The notes below the pieces were generated by a model. It did not search any database and was not told where the DNA came from. It was given only the letters and a program-made list of their open reading frames with translations. A stretch of DNA of 64,000 nucleotides, taken from NCBI RefSeq assembly GCF_030867095.1, contig NC_081828.1, forward strand, positions 210,062,978 through 210,126,977, given 5' to 3'. This document shows positions 20,852 to 32,215 of this stretch, piece by piece. The position numbers were made by a program, and so were the translations under genes. Numbering within the stretch: the first letter of the stretch is position 1; every line of letters begins with the position of its first letter. The stretch is from Alligator mississippiensis. Its lineage: Eukaryota > Chordata > Crocodylia > Alligatoridae.

Positions 20852-23298
20852 GTTTCATAGTTTCATAGTTGGTAGGGTCGGAAGGGACCTGAGCAGATCA
20901 TCAAGTCTGACCCCCTGCCATGGCAAGAAAAAGTATCGGAGTCAAGCGACCCCAGAGAGGTGTTCGTCCAACCTCCTCTTAAAGACCCCCAGGGTAGGAG
21001 CCGGCACCACTTCACTTGGAAGTTGGTTCCGGATCCTAGCCGCCCTGACAGTGATGTAGCGCCTCCTGATGTCTAGCCTGAACCTACCCTCTGCCAGCTT
21101 GTGACCGTTATTTCTAGTCACTCCCGGGAGAGTTCAGGGGAACAGGGACTCCCCCAATGCCTGCTGGTCCTCTATGACTAGTTTGTAACAGGCCACTAGA
21201 TCCCCCCTCAGCCTTCTCTTGTGGAGGCTGAACAGGTTCAGGTCCCTTAGCCTCTCCTCGTAGGGCCTGTCCTGCTGACCCCTGACCATGCTGGTGGCCT
21301 CCTCTGGACCCGCTCCATGTTGCCCACATCCCTTCTGAAGTGCGGCGCCCAGAACTGGACACAGTACTCCTACTGCGGCCTGACCAGTGCCGCATAGAGG
21401 TGGAGGATCACCTCCTTGGACCTGCTTGAGATGCATCTGTGGATGCATGACAAGGTGTGCTTGGCCTTCCTGACCGCATCCCCACATTGGTGGCCCATGT
21501 TCATCTTGGAGTCTATAATGACTCCAAGATCCTTTTCTGCCTCTGCACTGACAGGAGGGGAGTTCCCCAGCCTGTAGGTATGCTGCTGGTCTTCCTCCCC
21601 AGGTGCAGCAATTTCCACTTGTCCGTGTTGAAACCCATCCTGTTCTCATCTGCCCACTCCTGTAACTTGTCTAGGTCTGATTGCAGCCTATTCCTCCCTT
21701 CTAGCGTGCCCACATCCCCCCACATCTTAGTGTCATCAGCAAATTTGAATAGGGTGCTTTTTACCCCCTCGTCCAAATCACTGACGAAGATGTTGAACAG
21801 CGTGGGTCCGAGGACCGAGCCCTGTGGGACCCTACTGCCCACATCCCATCAGGTCAAAAATGACCCATCCACCACCACTCTCTGGGTGCGGGTCTCCAGC
21901 CAGTTAGCGACCCATTTGACTGTGTAGGTGTTGATGCCACAGTCCCCTAGTTTTTTAATGAGAATGGGGTGAGAGACAGTGTCGAAGGCCTTCCTGAAGT
22001 CCAGAAAGACTACGTCCACTGCTACCACTGCATCTAAGGATTTTGTGACCTGGACATAGAAGGCCACCAGGTTGGTCTGACAGGACCTGCCTCTAATGAA
22101 CCCATGTTGGTTGCCCCTAAACATAACCTCCCCTGCTGGCCCCTCGTGGACATGTACCAGGATAATTCTCTCAAAAAGCTTACCCCAGGATCGAGGTAAG
22201 ACTAACTGGCCTATAGTTTCCTGGGTCCTCCTTCCTCCCTTTTTTGAAAATGGGAACCACACTGGCCCTTTTCCAGTCCTCTGGCACCACACCAGAGCAC
22301 CACGAGTGCTCGTAAAGCCATGCCAGGGGTCCCACAATGACCTCTGCTAATTCCCTCAGCACTCTGGGGTGGAGGGCGTCAGGACCAGCTGATTTAAATA
22401 CATCCAGTTCCTCCAGAAGTTCCCTGACTAGATCCTCACTGACCCTGGGCCTGGGTACACCTCCCCCGGGGCCTGAGGGGGTCCCGGCGGACGGGCTGAT
22501 CTGGTCCCTGCTCAGGAAAATGGAGACAAAGAAATCATTAAATAGGTTAGCCTTGTCTGGTGTGACAACCAGATTTCCTAGTGTGTCTTGCAGAGGCCCC
22601 ACGTTACCCAGTACCTTCTTTTTGCCCCCTATGTATTTAAAAAAGGACTTCTTGTTGTCCTTGATCCGGGTCGCTAGTCCCATCTCCACCTTGGCCTTCC
22701 TGACCACCCCCCTGCAGCCCCGAGCACCCGAGGTGTAGTCCTCCCTGGTGATGGCCCCTCCCTTCCATTGGGTGTATGCCTCCCTTTTCGCTCGGAGACG
22801 TTCCTGTATGCTTTTGGTGAGCCATGGGGGATTTTGCGCCCTCTTGCCCCCTTTGATCCTTGTTGGGATTACCTCCCTTTGGGCTTGAAGGATCATCTCC
22901 TTAAGGAACAACCACGCTTCTTGGACACCCGACTCCCCTCCCCTCCAGGACCTCAGTGCCTCCCCAATGATTCTCCTTACCTTGTTGAAATCCGCCCTCC
23001 TGAAGTCCAGGGCTGCTGCCTTGCTGCAGGCTTTTGCCACTTTGCGCTGGATGGTGAATTCCAGCAGGCGATGATTGCTGTCGCCCAGGTGGTCGAACAC
23101 CCACAGCCCCCTCATGAGGTTGTCACCTGTGGCCAGCGCCAGATCCAACAAGGCATTTCCCCTGGTGGGACTATGCACCTCCTGGGTTAGATGGAGGTCC
23201 TGTACCTCGACTAGGAACCTACGTGAGCGGTCAGACCTGGCTGACTGCTCTTCCCAGCAGATGTTTGGAAAGTTCAGGTCACCCATGATGACCATGTC
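20852..23298 (-). pseudogene. CR1 LINE, 5'-truncated and frameshifted
   Basis: It starts at its 3' tail, where TTTCATAG occurs twice, and the reading direction is leftward. Pieces in order from the 5' end are 22180-23295 (GDLNFPN endonuclease motif, then the linker to VVPIFKKGRKEDPGNYRPVS), 21849-22337 (GFIRGRSCQTNL, LDFRKAFDTVSH), 21513-21842 (SRVPQGSVLGP, intact FADD) and 21134-21649 (C-terminal RPYEERLRDLNLFSLHKRRL block). Moving between frames means at least three frameshifts. The 5' end lies within the endonuclease, just before GDLN. It could supply RNA but not a working protein. Confidence 0.93.
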
Positions 23299-23816
23299 TT
23301 TTGACCTAAAGTGTTACCTGCAGTTTGAATAAAATAAGGAAACAAAAGCCTGAAGAAAACCAAACACATTGCAGGTTTTGCCCTGAAAAGAGAGAAGAGT
23401 CTGAGATGCTCAGACGTCCACTCGGATGTTCGCTTTTCCGATGCTCTGTGGAACATGCTGATGGGCACTAGGCGACGAGAGTCACACACACACTAGCAAT
23501 GAGCACGTGGCTGGAGAGGTAACACGGCAAAGCAATCTCTGTCCAGAGGTACTCACAGCCTAAGATCAGCTTTCTGCATCTGTCTAGAGAAGATTTGGAA
23601 AAGGAGGGTGTTTTCCCTCCATAATCTGGGGTCTGAGGCTGCTCCAGCAGAAGAACATAGTGCCTGAACTTGATTGTTTTAAGCAAATTGGAGAAGCCCT
23701 TCAGGTTTGAAAATTGTCAACTTGCAAAATTTGGGTCCTCTGAGTTTCCCTTATGAAGGTCCTAGATTTTCATTGCTGACTATAAATAAATCAAAATACC
23801 AGGTACACTGAATAAA

Positions 23817-23905
23817 ACCATAGAAAATGAGGGCTGAAGGGACCTCAGGAGGTCATCTAGTTCAACCCCTGCTCAAAGCAGGACCAGCCCCAGCTACATC
23901 AGTGG
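23817..23905 (-). mobile_element. Short CR1 3' fragment
   Basis: ATAGAAAATGAGGGCTGAAG and GGACCTCAGGAGGTCATCTA with the ACCCCTGCTCAAAGCAGGAC block match the 8.2 kb CR1 3' end. Only about 90 bp remain. Confidence 0.75.
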
Positions 23906-25149
23906 GGTCCAGGAGCCAGCTGCAGAGGGAGCTGCCAATGCAGAGCAATGGGTTAGTGGTCTCACTTAACAAGGGGAAATCATTGCATCTTCTCTGCCCT
24001 ACCTGCTTCCCTCCCAGCCCACCAGCCATGCTCAGTGCCAGCTCATTTGCACAGATGTCCACATCCACCAATAAATGTGATTCCCATTAAGCTCCAAACT
24101 TTCACGCTGGCAGTCTGACCAGGCTCTGGTATGCATGCTGACTTTCCAGACTGGTCACCAGATCTTTATTAGAGCCATTAAAGGTTAAGAGGTCACTTTG
24201 GTTCATCTCTTTCCATCTCTAATTGCTCTCCTCACAGCCAAAGTCTTGTGTAATTTTACTGCTTCTGCAGTTCTGGGCCACCAGTCGTGACACAGTTCTT
24301 ACTCAGAAGCCTGATTACTCACTGAATTGTCCCTGAGGTCTGCTTTGCATTCAGCCTTTATATTTAGAAACAAAAGGAAATGTAAAACACTGCATGCCCA
24401 CCTCAAAGGAGAACCCAGTGAAATCCCTCCCTTGTGGAATCCCACTGGTCCCAGGATGAGAGCATCAGTGTAACAGAGCTAGAAATAAATCAGGGGATCC
24501 AGGCCCAGGAGAATGCATGGCTGCAGCTTACCTGAGCAAGAGGCCTGATCCCTGGAGGTTTGTTGCTTCCCTCAGTTCAACAGACAGCCAGATCCAGGCT
24601 TTGGATGCTCCGGAAAAATGCTAAGCTGTTGTGACACCCATCTAATAAGCTCCCTGCAATTGCAGGAGTCGGGCTTTGGTAGCACCCTGGTCTCCTCATG
24701 CTCCTTCCCTGTGGCACGATGTACACTTTTGCTTTTTTGGCAGGTTTTTCACAGCTGCAGTGTGCGAGAGGAGGCAGTGAGTGCAGGGGACATGAGTTTC
24801 CAGGCCACATTCCTTAACGTGCCATTTGCATTGGCTGATGGAAGGACGTGTGGCTGATTTTCCAAGCAACTCACATGACGCAAGGACAGCTCCTTTTCCT
24901 AGACCGCCAGCCTGCATCCCCGCATAGGAGCCACCAGAGTCATCTCACATGCTTCACACTTCATAAAAGTAAAGCAGGGCCAACATCTCTCCTAGCTTTA
25001 GAAATCCACCCAATTAAAGCAATGCCATCAGCTTAAAAGCCTATGCATTATAGATAAGACAGCGTCCTTCTTTTATAATGTTTGAGAACAGGAATTTTAA
25101 AAGATCCAGTTTGGATTCTGCTCTTTCACATTTCTCTCCATGCAGAAGA
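23906..25149. other. No gene seen
   Basis: Short frames and ordinary composition, with no repeat recognised beyond the CR1 scrap at its left edge. Confidence 0.45.
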
Positions 25150-25947
25150 AGAGCTCCTGAAGAATATATAAGGGGACTATGCTCAGCAGGCTGGGAGAAG
25201 AGATGCAGCGAGGGACTTAAGAAGAGTGGAGCAAGAAAAGCTGGGGAGCTTTCCCCCTGCGGGCAATAGGCCCAAGGCTCCTGAAGCCGCCACTGGAGGA
25301 CCAGCCTTGGAAGCGGTGCGAGACCGCTCAGGTTGTGGATGGCGCCCAGGGAGGGTGCACAGAGACACAGTCCTGGGAGCGGTGTGAGACCACTCAGGCC
25401 CATCATGGTGCATGGTTCGGCACACAGAGTCTAGGCTTTGGGAGTTGCAAGCGGCAGTTCGAGTCCGCAACCCCAGTGGGTGGGCAGATGTCACGGTGCG
25501 CATTTCAGCGCATGGAGCTAGGGCTCTGGGAGCTATGAGCGGTGGCTAGAGCCTGCAATCCCGGAGGGCCGGCGGGTCCCACGGCGCGCAGGGCAGTTCC
25601 CAGGCCTGGGGAGCTGCAGCAGGGAGGCTCAGGCCTATAACTCCGGCAGACAGCTGGGTAGGGAGGTACGCGAGTGGCGCACGGAGAGCTGGCCCTGGGA
25701 GCAGCTCAAGGCTGCTCGGGTCCCACACAGTGCACAGGTCAGTGCACAGAGAGCCAGCCCTGGGAGCAGCTCGAGGCTGGTCAAGTTAGCCCCGGCTCTA
25801 GGCTGGATAACCAGAGCCCTGCAGTGTGGCTCAGCATTAAACTAAAAGAGCCCCAGTGCCCAGAACAGGGCCTGGGAAGGGGAAAGACCCCTGGCATGAG
25901 GCTGGGGAACCGGAGCCAGCGAGGGCTCGGCTCCCATAGGAGCTCCC
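25150..25947 (+). mobile_element. LTR-like segment with degenerate tandem repeats
   Basis: A TATA-like GAATATATAAGGGGACT lies at about 25162, an ATTAAA polyA-type signal at about 25837 and a possible retroviral primer-binding site just after the segment. Between them (about 25300-25800) a GC-rich motif recurs at about 65-88 bp: 'CACAGAG..C...CTGGGAGCGGTG...GCTCAGG'. At least six units are visible (CAGTCCTGGGAGCGG, GGCTCTGGGAGCTATG, GGCCCTGGGAGCAGCTC, AGCCCTGGGAGCAGCTCG and others). If an LTR, its R region is unusually long. An alternative is a minisatellite that happens to sit beside these signals. Confidence 0.4.
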
Positions 25948-25965
25948 TGGGTGCCCAACGTGGGG
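25948..25965 (+). other. Possible retroviral primer-binding site
   Basis: TGGGTGCCCAACGTGGGG resembles the 18-base site complementary to the 3' end of tRNA-Lys used by betaretrovirus-like elements, with a G inserted after TGG. It lies about 110 bases after the ATTAAA signal, as expected for a leader. No gag-like frame follows, so if this is an endogenous retrovirus it has lost its genes. Confidence 0.4.
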
Positions 25966-26444
25966 TGCAGGACCCAGAGGGAAGGACCCTCAACTCAAGG
26001 CCGATGGCTCCAGGAGGCTTGAGATGGGGTGGGGACCCAGAGGCCAGATCGACAGCCCCCAGGGGAAGGACTGTGAGTTACCAGGAACCCGGGTCCCACA
26101 GGGGAGGCGCCCCCAGGCAAGGGACCCTGTGGGGAGTGGGCCTAGGGGGAGAAGACCCTCTCCCATTTGGGGGACCAAGTGGTTGGAACCCAGATAGGGT
26201 GTGTCTAATATCTGGTATGGTTATGTTTTCTATTCGGTATCTATTGTTTTTGTTGGTATTAGAAATAGTTGGGTGTATTAATTCTGTATAACAGGCTCTG
26301 TAAGGATGTCTTTATTAGCTAACCCACTTGTGGTATAAACTTGCTGGATTGGCTGTCCTGCGATCCACCCCTCTTCTGGGCCTGAGGCATGGGTACTTAC
26401 CCAAATGCCCTCCCTAGGGCCAACTTCCTCCAGCTAACAGACCT
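25966..26444. other. Leader-like GC-rich then AT-rich DNA, no gene
   Basis: G-rich 'GGGGAGNGGGCC' wording fades into TA-rich DNA after 26200. The 205-codon frame at 25674-26291 crosses the LTR-like part and has no viral domain I recognise. Confidence 0.4.
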
Positions 26445-26690
26445 TTATATGTATATTTGTATTTGTATCTGTAATTATATCTATCTTAAAGAGTGTTTAT
26501 ATATATATGTGTGTGTATATATATGTATATGTATATGTATGTATGTATATGTGTGTGTGTATATATGTACGTATATATATATATGTGTGCGTGTATATAT
26601 GTATGTATATATGTGTATGAGTGTATATGTATGTGTATGTATATGTGCATATGTGTGTGTGTGTATATATATGTTGGTAACTCAGTAAAT
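26445..26690. repeat. (TA/TG)n microsatellite, 245 bp
   Basis: A mixed array of TATATG, TGTG and TATG units, including runs such as ATATATATATGTGTGCGTGT. The Tyr/Val/Cys/Ile-rich frames here are artefacts of the repeat. Confidence 0.95.
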
Positions 26691-26878
26691 TGTATATAGT
26701 TAAGAACTTTGGGCTTGGGCTAACTATAAAGGAAAGATGGATCTGCTCGAAATTCTGGCATCCCTCTCACAGCACCCACTCCTGCCTATCCATCCCATCT
26801 GATTTGAGAATAGGGCTCACCCTTGGGTGTACCCGGGTTACAGAGTGTAAAGGGGAGCAGTTTGCTTGATGTAAATAG

Positions 26879-26925
26879 CTGCAGTGTGGCTCAACATTAA
26901 ACTAAAAGCCCCGGTGCCTCAAGCA
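26879..26925 (+). repeat. Second copy of the LTR polyA-region block
   Basis: GCTGCAGTGTGGCTCAACAT then TAAACTAAAAGCCCC repeats 25817-25860 almost exactly, 1.06 kb further on. This could be the remnant of a 3' LTR matching the 5' LTR-like segment. Confidence 0.6.
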
Positions 26926-28129
26926 AATAGCCAAGCCAGAAATAGGTCTCAGCTAGTCCCCATTTAAATCCAGTAGGACATGGAGGAAGTTTTATTTGCT
27001 CTGCAGTTCACATTTAAGGTCAGATGTATTTTTATTAGCCAGCTACTACTGCATATGCAAACCAGTGGTTTTTAAGGCAGTGCGCAGTATTAACAGGCTC
27101 CATCTATAGTCCTCTGGTAATAACCCTTCACTAATCCAGGCCAAAGACAGCTTTTCTCCTGTGTGGCTGTCATTCTCCTTCCACAAATCTTTTCTCCCGC
27201 CTGTGCTCCTAGGAGACGTTATGAAACCATGCTCTGTAGATGTGCGCATCAGCAACATTCAGGGAGCGCGGGGGCTGAGGAACACCTTGCTCCAAAAATA
27301 GAAAGCAAGAGAACTGGCATTATGATCCTTGGACTTCAGAGTTTCTCTCGCCTGGATTTTCCATTCAGCAGACGCGGTCAATGAGAACAAAAGGCCCTTT
27401 TCTTCCACTGACACCTGCCTCTCCAGTCCAAGAAGAGATTCCAGTTTTCCATTCTCCCTTTAACAAGCGCAGCATTAGCACCTTTGCCAAGTTTGTGATG
27501 CTGCAGAGCTGAGCAAGGCTCTGTATTTATTCCTCAGGCTGGGAGGATATTTCTCACTTACCAGAATCCTAGAGTTTATGAACGATGATTGAAATGATCG
27601 GTCTCATGTGTGCATGCACACACATGCACACACGCGCACGCACATGCACACACAGAGATGTGCGTGTGCCCTTGACCCAAGTTTTGGAGTGATTTCAATG
27701 TGACCTAGATAGCCTGTTTGGGAGTATGGAGGTTGGTAACCCCCAACTGTTGCTGTGAGGACACAGGCTGAACCACTCAGGTGTTGATAGCTGTCTGGTA
27801 TCTTCTCACAATTTTCCCCATGTGCCTAGAAGGAGAAACACATGACTTCCTCACTTCACTGGACAAGAGTAGCAGACTAGTTCACCTTATTGCAGCACAA
27901 AGAATGGGATATACGCCCGAAATACACCCGGGAGAGTGCAGCACTGGTGAGGACACAGGAACATGGAGCTGATCCTTAGGGTAAAGCCTAAGCTAACTCA
28001 ACTGTTCCAGTCTAGGCACCAATCGCACACACTAATGTCAGTGCAAGCAGACCTTAAGAAAGCTGCAGCTGACCTTGGTGTGTAAGCAGGGGGTTATGGA
28101 GCACAGGTAAGGTAGCAGCATACTTATTG
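26926..28129. other. No gene seen; short CA microsatellite
   Basis: An imperfect (CA)n tract with CG steps at about 27608-27655 is the only repeat seen. Confidence 0.5.
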
Positions 28130-28600
28130 GATACGGCATTAATAGCTACAGTGCCCAGTTTTTGTGTCCACATTTCACAAAGATTGTGGAATACTTGGAC
28201 AGGATTCAGAAGAGAGCGGCAAGTATCTGAGCTCTGGAAAACTTTACTTAAATAGTGTGTTTTGAAGACCATATTTAAAAAAAACCTAATAGAAAATCAA
28301 GAAGAGAACTGATCACAGACTATAAATAGCTTCTTTGGGAAGGTCTTTCTGAAAGATGAGGGCTCATTAAGCTAGCTGAGAAAGTTATAATGAGACAAAG
28401 TGGCTGAAACCAGAAGCCAGACCAGAAATTAAGTGCAGATGTTTGACAGTGAGAGCAATTAGCAACTGGAACAACTTGCCCAGGAACAAGTTGTATTCTC
28501 CATCACCTGAAGTCCTTAAATCAAGCCTGAACAGCTTCCCACAGAGCTGCTCTCTAGTTCAGCCACAAGATCTAGGCCGGATGCAGAATGACTGAATGTC
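28130..28600 (+). mobile_element. Old CR1/L3-like LINE 3' fragment, plus strand
   Basis: In order: CCACATTTCACAAAGA, CAGACTATAAATAGCTTCTT, GAGGGCTCATTAAGCTAGCT, CAGAAGCCAGACCAGAAATT, TTAGCAACTGGAACAACTTG, CTCCATCACCTGAAGTCCTT and AAATCAAGCCTGAACAGC. This is the order of the C-terminal and 3' UTR part of old amniote CR1-group elements. Heavily mutated, no frame left. Confidence 0.7.
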
Positions 28601-29349
28601 ACAAGAAGGTTGTCAACCCTGTGTCGACTCTCGCCTGCCGCACCTCCGTGTTTAGTCTTTTTCTGCAGACATCTTCAGTCGGTGATGCATGATGCTGGCC
28701 TGCTACCCTCAGGAAAGTGTCCTGTGTGCCTGTCTGGTCCTCCCTTTCCCCTTACAGCCATCCCACACCTCACGTTTCTGGTCTGGGCCATTCTGCTTAT
28801 GTAGTCACAGGCAAGGCATCGCACACCGTAATGCCCCAAGGAGTTCTCCTTTTCTCAGCAGGCCCTTCCATGGCTCATTTCTAGCAGCACAAACCAGCTG
28901 TCATCTTCTAGTGACACTGAAGATTCAGGGGTCAACATGGGGAGGACCTACTCGCACCCGCCCCATCTTCCCCAGGCCCCAGCCCAGGGCTCTTGCTGAG
29001 TGGGCAGCAGCACTTCCACCAAATGTGCGCTGCTGTAGCTCTGTACAGCCTCCATGCTTCAGGTTTCCCTACCAGAGCAATTCCAGATACGGTTGTTGCT
29101 TGCCCCATACTTCTGGCTGATCTGACTGCTTTGCTCTTGGCTTCCCATTATATATTCTTAAGTAGACAAAACCACAAGCAGCGGCTTTAAAGCCCCAGCT
29201 TTCCCATTGCACCCCTCCCCTGAAGTAATAGGGAAAGGGAACTCTGTTATACCGGGTGAAGCTCCAGGGCCTATATAAAGAAGGGTGAGGTGGCAGGTCA
29301 GAAATTTCCTTCTTCCCTACGATCTGTGGTGTCTCCTCAACTTGGCTTG
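28601..29349. other. No gene seen
   Basis: Ordinary non-coding DNA with several short overlapping frames. Confidence 0.45.
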
Positions 29350-29565
29350 ACTAACCCAGGTTAGCTAACTCCATATGAATAGCAGCGAAGACAAGATAAC
29401 TTGGGTTCTGATTCAGGTTTAAACCTATAAAGGAGTTCAGAGTTGAACTCCAGTTGCTAACCTGAGTTAAAAACCACAGTGTGTTGTCTTTACCTCTATT
29501 TTAGCACAAGTTAGCTAACTCAGGTTAGCCTATCTGATTTTTTTTTGCAGTGTAGATAACCTCCA
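29350..29565. mobile_element. Palindromic MITE-like element
   Basis: AGGTTAGCTAACTCC near the left and AGTTAGCTAACTCAGGTTAGC near the right are complementary variants. GGAGTTCAGAGTTGAACTCC forms a hairpin in between. The right edge (TTTTTTTTGCAGTGTAGAT) looks like the terminus of a reptilian DNA-transposon family. I could not fix a target duplication. Confidence 0.5.
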
Positions 29566-29693
29566 AGTCACTGAAAGGGGTGTTTTACATGTGATGCAGA
29601 CATGGAGAGGGCCAGGTAATCTATTCCCAAACCTACCCAAATTGCAGGCTGAGGCATAAAGGCAAGTCAGCTAACCACTTCTCAGATAAATAA

Positions 29694-29778
29694 AGTGAAC
29701 TTCTCAGATAAATAGAGGGGTCATATGAATGATGTGAAGTCAGTCATATGACCCCTCTATTTATCTGAGAAGTTCACT
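29694..29778. repeat. Perfect 35-bp inverted repeat, 15-base loop
   Basis: 29694-29728 and 29744-29778 are exact reverse complements (35/35). The left arm starts AGTGAACTTCTCAGATAAAT and ends GGTCATATGA. Immediately left of it CACTTCTCAGATAAATA also occurs once more (29677-29693), giving a third copy of part of the arm in direct orientation. With no mismatches, the structure must be recent compared with the old repeats around it. Confidence 0.97.
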
Positions 29779-30114
29779 CTGTGCCCCAGGGGAGACCAGC
29801 ACTCAGACAAGACAGAACTCAAAGCAATTAATAATTCATTTTGCAAAGAAAACCAAACCAGGTGTACTGGGATGGCAATTTTATTTCACTAATTATGCTC
29901 TTTGCATTGCCTTGGGCACCCTCTTTTGCTTATTGTAGCTCCTTGTTGTCTCTCATCTTATCTATGGAGTCAGAATTTAAAGCCAGAATGCTTCATTGGG
30001 ACTATATAGCCTGACCATCAGCTTAACTGAGGCAAGAGAGTTTCAATCAATTGTTTCTTTATAAAGTCCATAATTTATAGTTGAGCTAGAGTCTGTGTCT
30101 GGATGTAAAGCATC
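29779..30114. other. No gene seen
   Basis: AT-leaning unique sequence. Confidence 0.4.
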
Positions 30115-30425
30115 GCCTGCAAGTTACAGGAAGTGATTCTTCTGCTCTATTTGACGCTGAAGAGACCACACCTGGAGTCGTGTGTCCAGATTTGGGTCTT
30201 GCACTTCAAGAAAGATGTGGAAAAATTAGAATAAATCTGGCAGAGAACATTGGAACAGGATGCCCAGTGAGACTGCGAAGTCTCCATCTTTGGACATTTT
30301 CAAGAGCAGGTTAGACATGACTGAGATGGCATAGTCAGGGATGATCCTGCATTGAGCAGAGGGTTGGGCCATATGAGCTCCTGAGGTCCCTTCTATGATT
30401 CACTTTTTTCTATGATTCTTAGAAA
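30115..30425 (+). mobile_element. CR1 fragment, plus strand, internally deleted
   Basis: Pieces such as TGATTCTTCTGCTCTATTTG, CACACCTGGAGTCGTGTGTC and GAAAGATGTGGAAAAATTAG give CR1 coding words, then the sequence jumps to the 3' UTR (GGGTTGGGCCATATGAGCTC, GAGGTCCCTTCTATGATTC). A full copy would have several hundred bases between them. Confidence 0.8.
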
Positions 30426-31719
30426 GACATCCAGATTTGACTTCAGCTGCTGGAAAACCCACCGGAAACCCTTGGTAAGTTGTTCTAGTGATGAAGTACC
30501 CACACTGTTAGAAATGTGTGCCTTAAATATGCCTACTTAGATATATTTAGAGCCCTAACTCTGCAAGGAGGGACCAGTTTTCAGTCGTCTGTGTGTAGTA
30601 CCTAGCACCATGGGGCTATGATCCTTCATATAGTCTTCCTGGGACTGCAGCAAACAATCATATTGGTTAGGATTCCATGTGTTATTTCGGTTATTCTTAG
30701 GAAAAGGACATGGGCAGTCTTGCCTAGTAGTTAGTCACCTGAATCATGGGTGAAGTCTAGACTGAGTTTCCAAGAAAGGCGGGGAGGGGTTTGGAGGGGT
30801 CCAATGTCAGAATCAGGAGTGCTAGCAATCAGGGTACACCAGGCGTCCAACCGGGATCAGGAGCCAAAGCTCAGAACCAAAAACCAGCTGGGTCAGGTTT
30901 ACACCAGGAGCCAGGACTGAAATCAGGAGCTGAGCGTCTAAACCAGGAGTCTGCTAAGAGAAAGTGAGGAACAAGTACCTCACTCTTTGTCCATACAAAG
31001 GGATTGCAGGCTGGACCGGGGTTTACAGGCTGGAGCAGGAAGGCTGGATGCCCTGATTTCCACCCTTGGCCCATCTGGGACCAGGGTGCTGCTCTGAGTT
31101 TGCAGCAGGTGACATTTATTCAGGGCATGAATTCCCCTGATTTTCTTATTGGGACTGGTTGGGTCCAGGGTCCAGGGTCTGATCTTATTGGGACTGGTTG
31201 GGTCCAGGGTCTGATCTGACCTCATTGCAGTTACATTCTCTTCTGTTGTGTCTCCCTTGCTGAGAGCATCCAAAAGCGATGACACTTTCTATGGGCTTGA
31301 TCCTGCAAGGTGTTGGGCCTGTTGTCTCCGACCAGCAAAGCACTGATGCTTATGCTTCACTTAAGTAGGCCAGAAGTTCAGTTGACTTCAGTGTGCATAG
31401 GCCATTAATAGGTTTCCTTGTGCATGCGACTTACAGCAGCCACTGAAGTGCCTAGGATATTGCTCACAGTCAGTAAAAGAAAAACCCACTCATTCATTTT
31501 TTAATATTGGCAACATCACAGCAGAATTTTTTATGCCTTCTTGATCTGGCATTAGCTTCAAGTTCTCAGCAGCTGTCCAAGTGACCTCCAGGACACCAGC
31601 GCTGTGTCTCCTTTTGCCTGTCCCCTGCTACAAAGACTTTCCACCATTATTTCCATGATTGCTTTTTCAAGGTTAATGCAATCTCTTTGTCAGATATAAG
31701 CAATGTAAATGAGTTAGCG
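30426..31719. other. No gene seen; short tandem repeats
   Basis: 31145-31215 holds two copies (39 and 32 bp) of a unit beginning CTTATTGGGACTGGTTGGGT. 30810-30960 has irregular 'AACCAGGAGYC' repetition, probably an old minisatellite. Confidence 0.55.
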
Positions 31720-32215
31720 CCTTTTGATTTCCAATGACAGAGCCTGCTTTTCTCCAGTCATATTTCTCAAGCACACTTTTGCCTTCTTTTCCATCCAGGA
31801 GATATGCAAAAGCTTTTGTCAACACCACATGTCAAAGACTTGGATTTTCCTCCTGTCATCAGCTTCAGTTTTTGACAATTCACATCCACAAGTTACAATG
31901 GAAAATGTCAAACTGTTCAGCAATCACAACTTTGGGCAGTCAGATCTCTTGGTGTTGCCTCCTGATGTTTGCACCATAAATCTATTGTTAAAGGTAATGA
32001 CATGGAAGAAATTCAATCAGATGTTTTGGGATTTCCGCATCTGACAGTATCCTCCAAAGATGGTCATGTCAGACTCCATCAAACTCTTTTGAGTAGTCAG
32101 TGCAGTGCATGCTCCCCAGCTGATTGTGCTCCCTCTATTTTTAATGATGTGACAAATAGTTGCAATTTGATCATATATGAGTCATCCCTCTCCAAAATTA
32201 GCTTGTTGTGGTGAG
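31720..32215 (-). pseudogene. RTE/BovB-like LINE remnant
   Basis: Minus-strand translation of about 31801-31880 gives KTEADDRRKIQVFDMWC, a stop, then QKLLHISW. This corresponds to the conserved 'DRRxIDAFELWCWRRLL' block after the RT domain in RTE/BovB elements. Further 5' (about 32040-32100), EFDGV and HDHLWRILSDAEIPKHLIEF resemble the RT 'FD.VDH..LW..L...GIP.HLI' block. The catalytic part between them is deleted. Several stops and shifts are present, so it is a dead fossil. Confidence 0.65.

Noticed and set aside
25674..26291. 205-codon frame crossing the LTR-like region
   Set aside because: It follows the degenerate GC-rich repeats and crosses the presumed primer site. No gag, protease or other viral motif was seen.
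26389..26699. Tyr/Val/Cys/Ile-rich frames
   Set aside because: Products of the TA/TG microsatellite.
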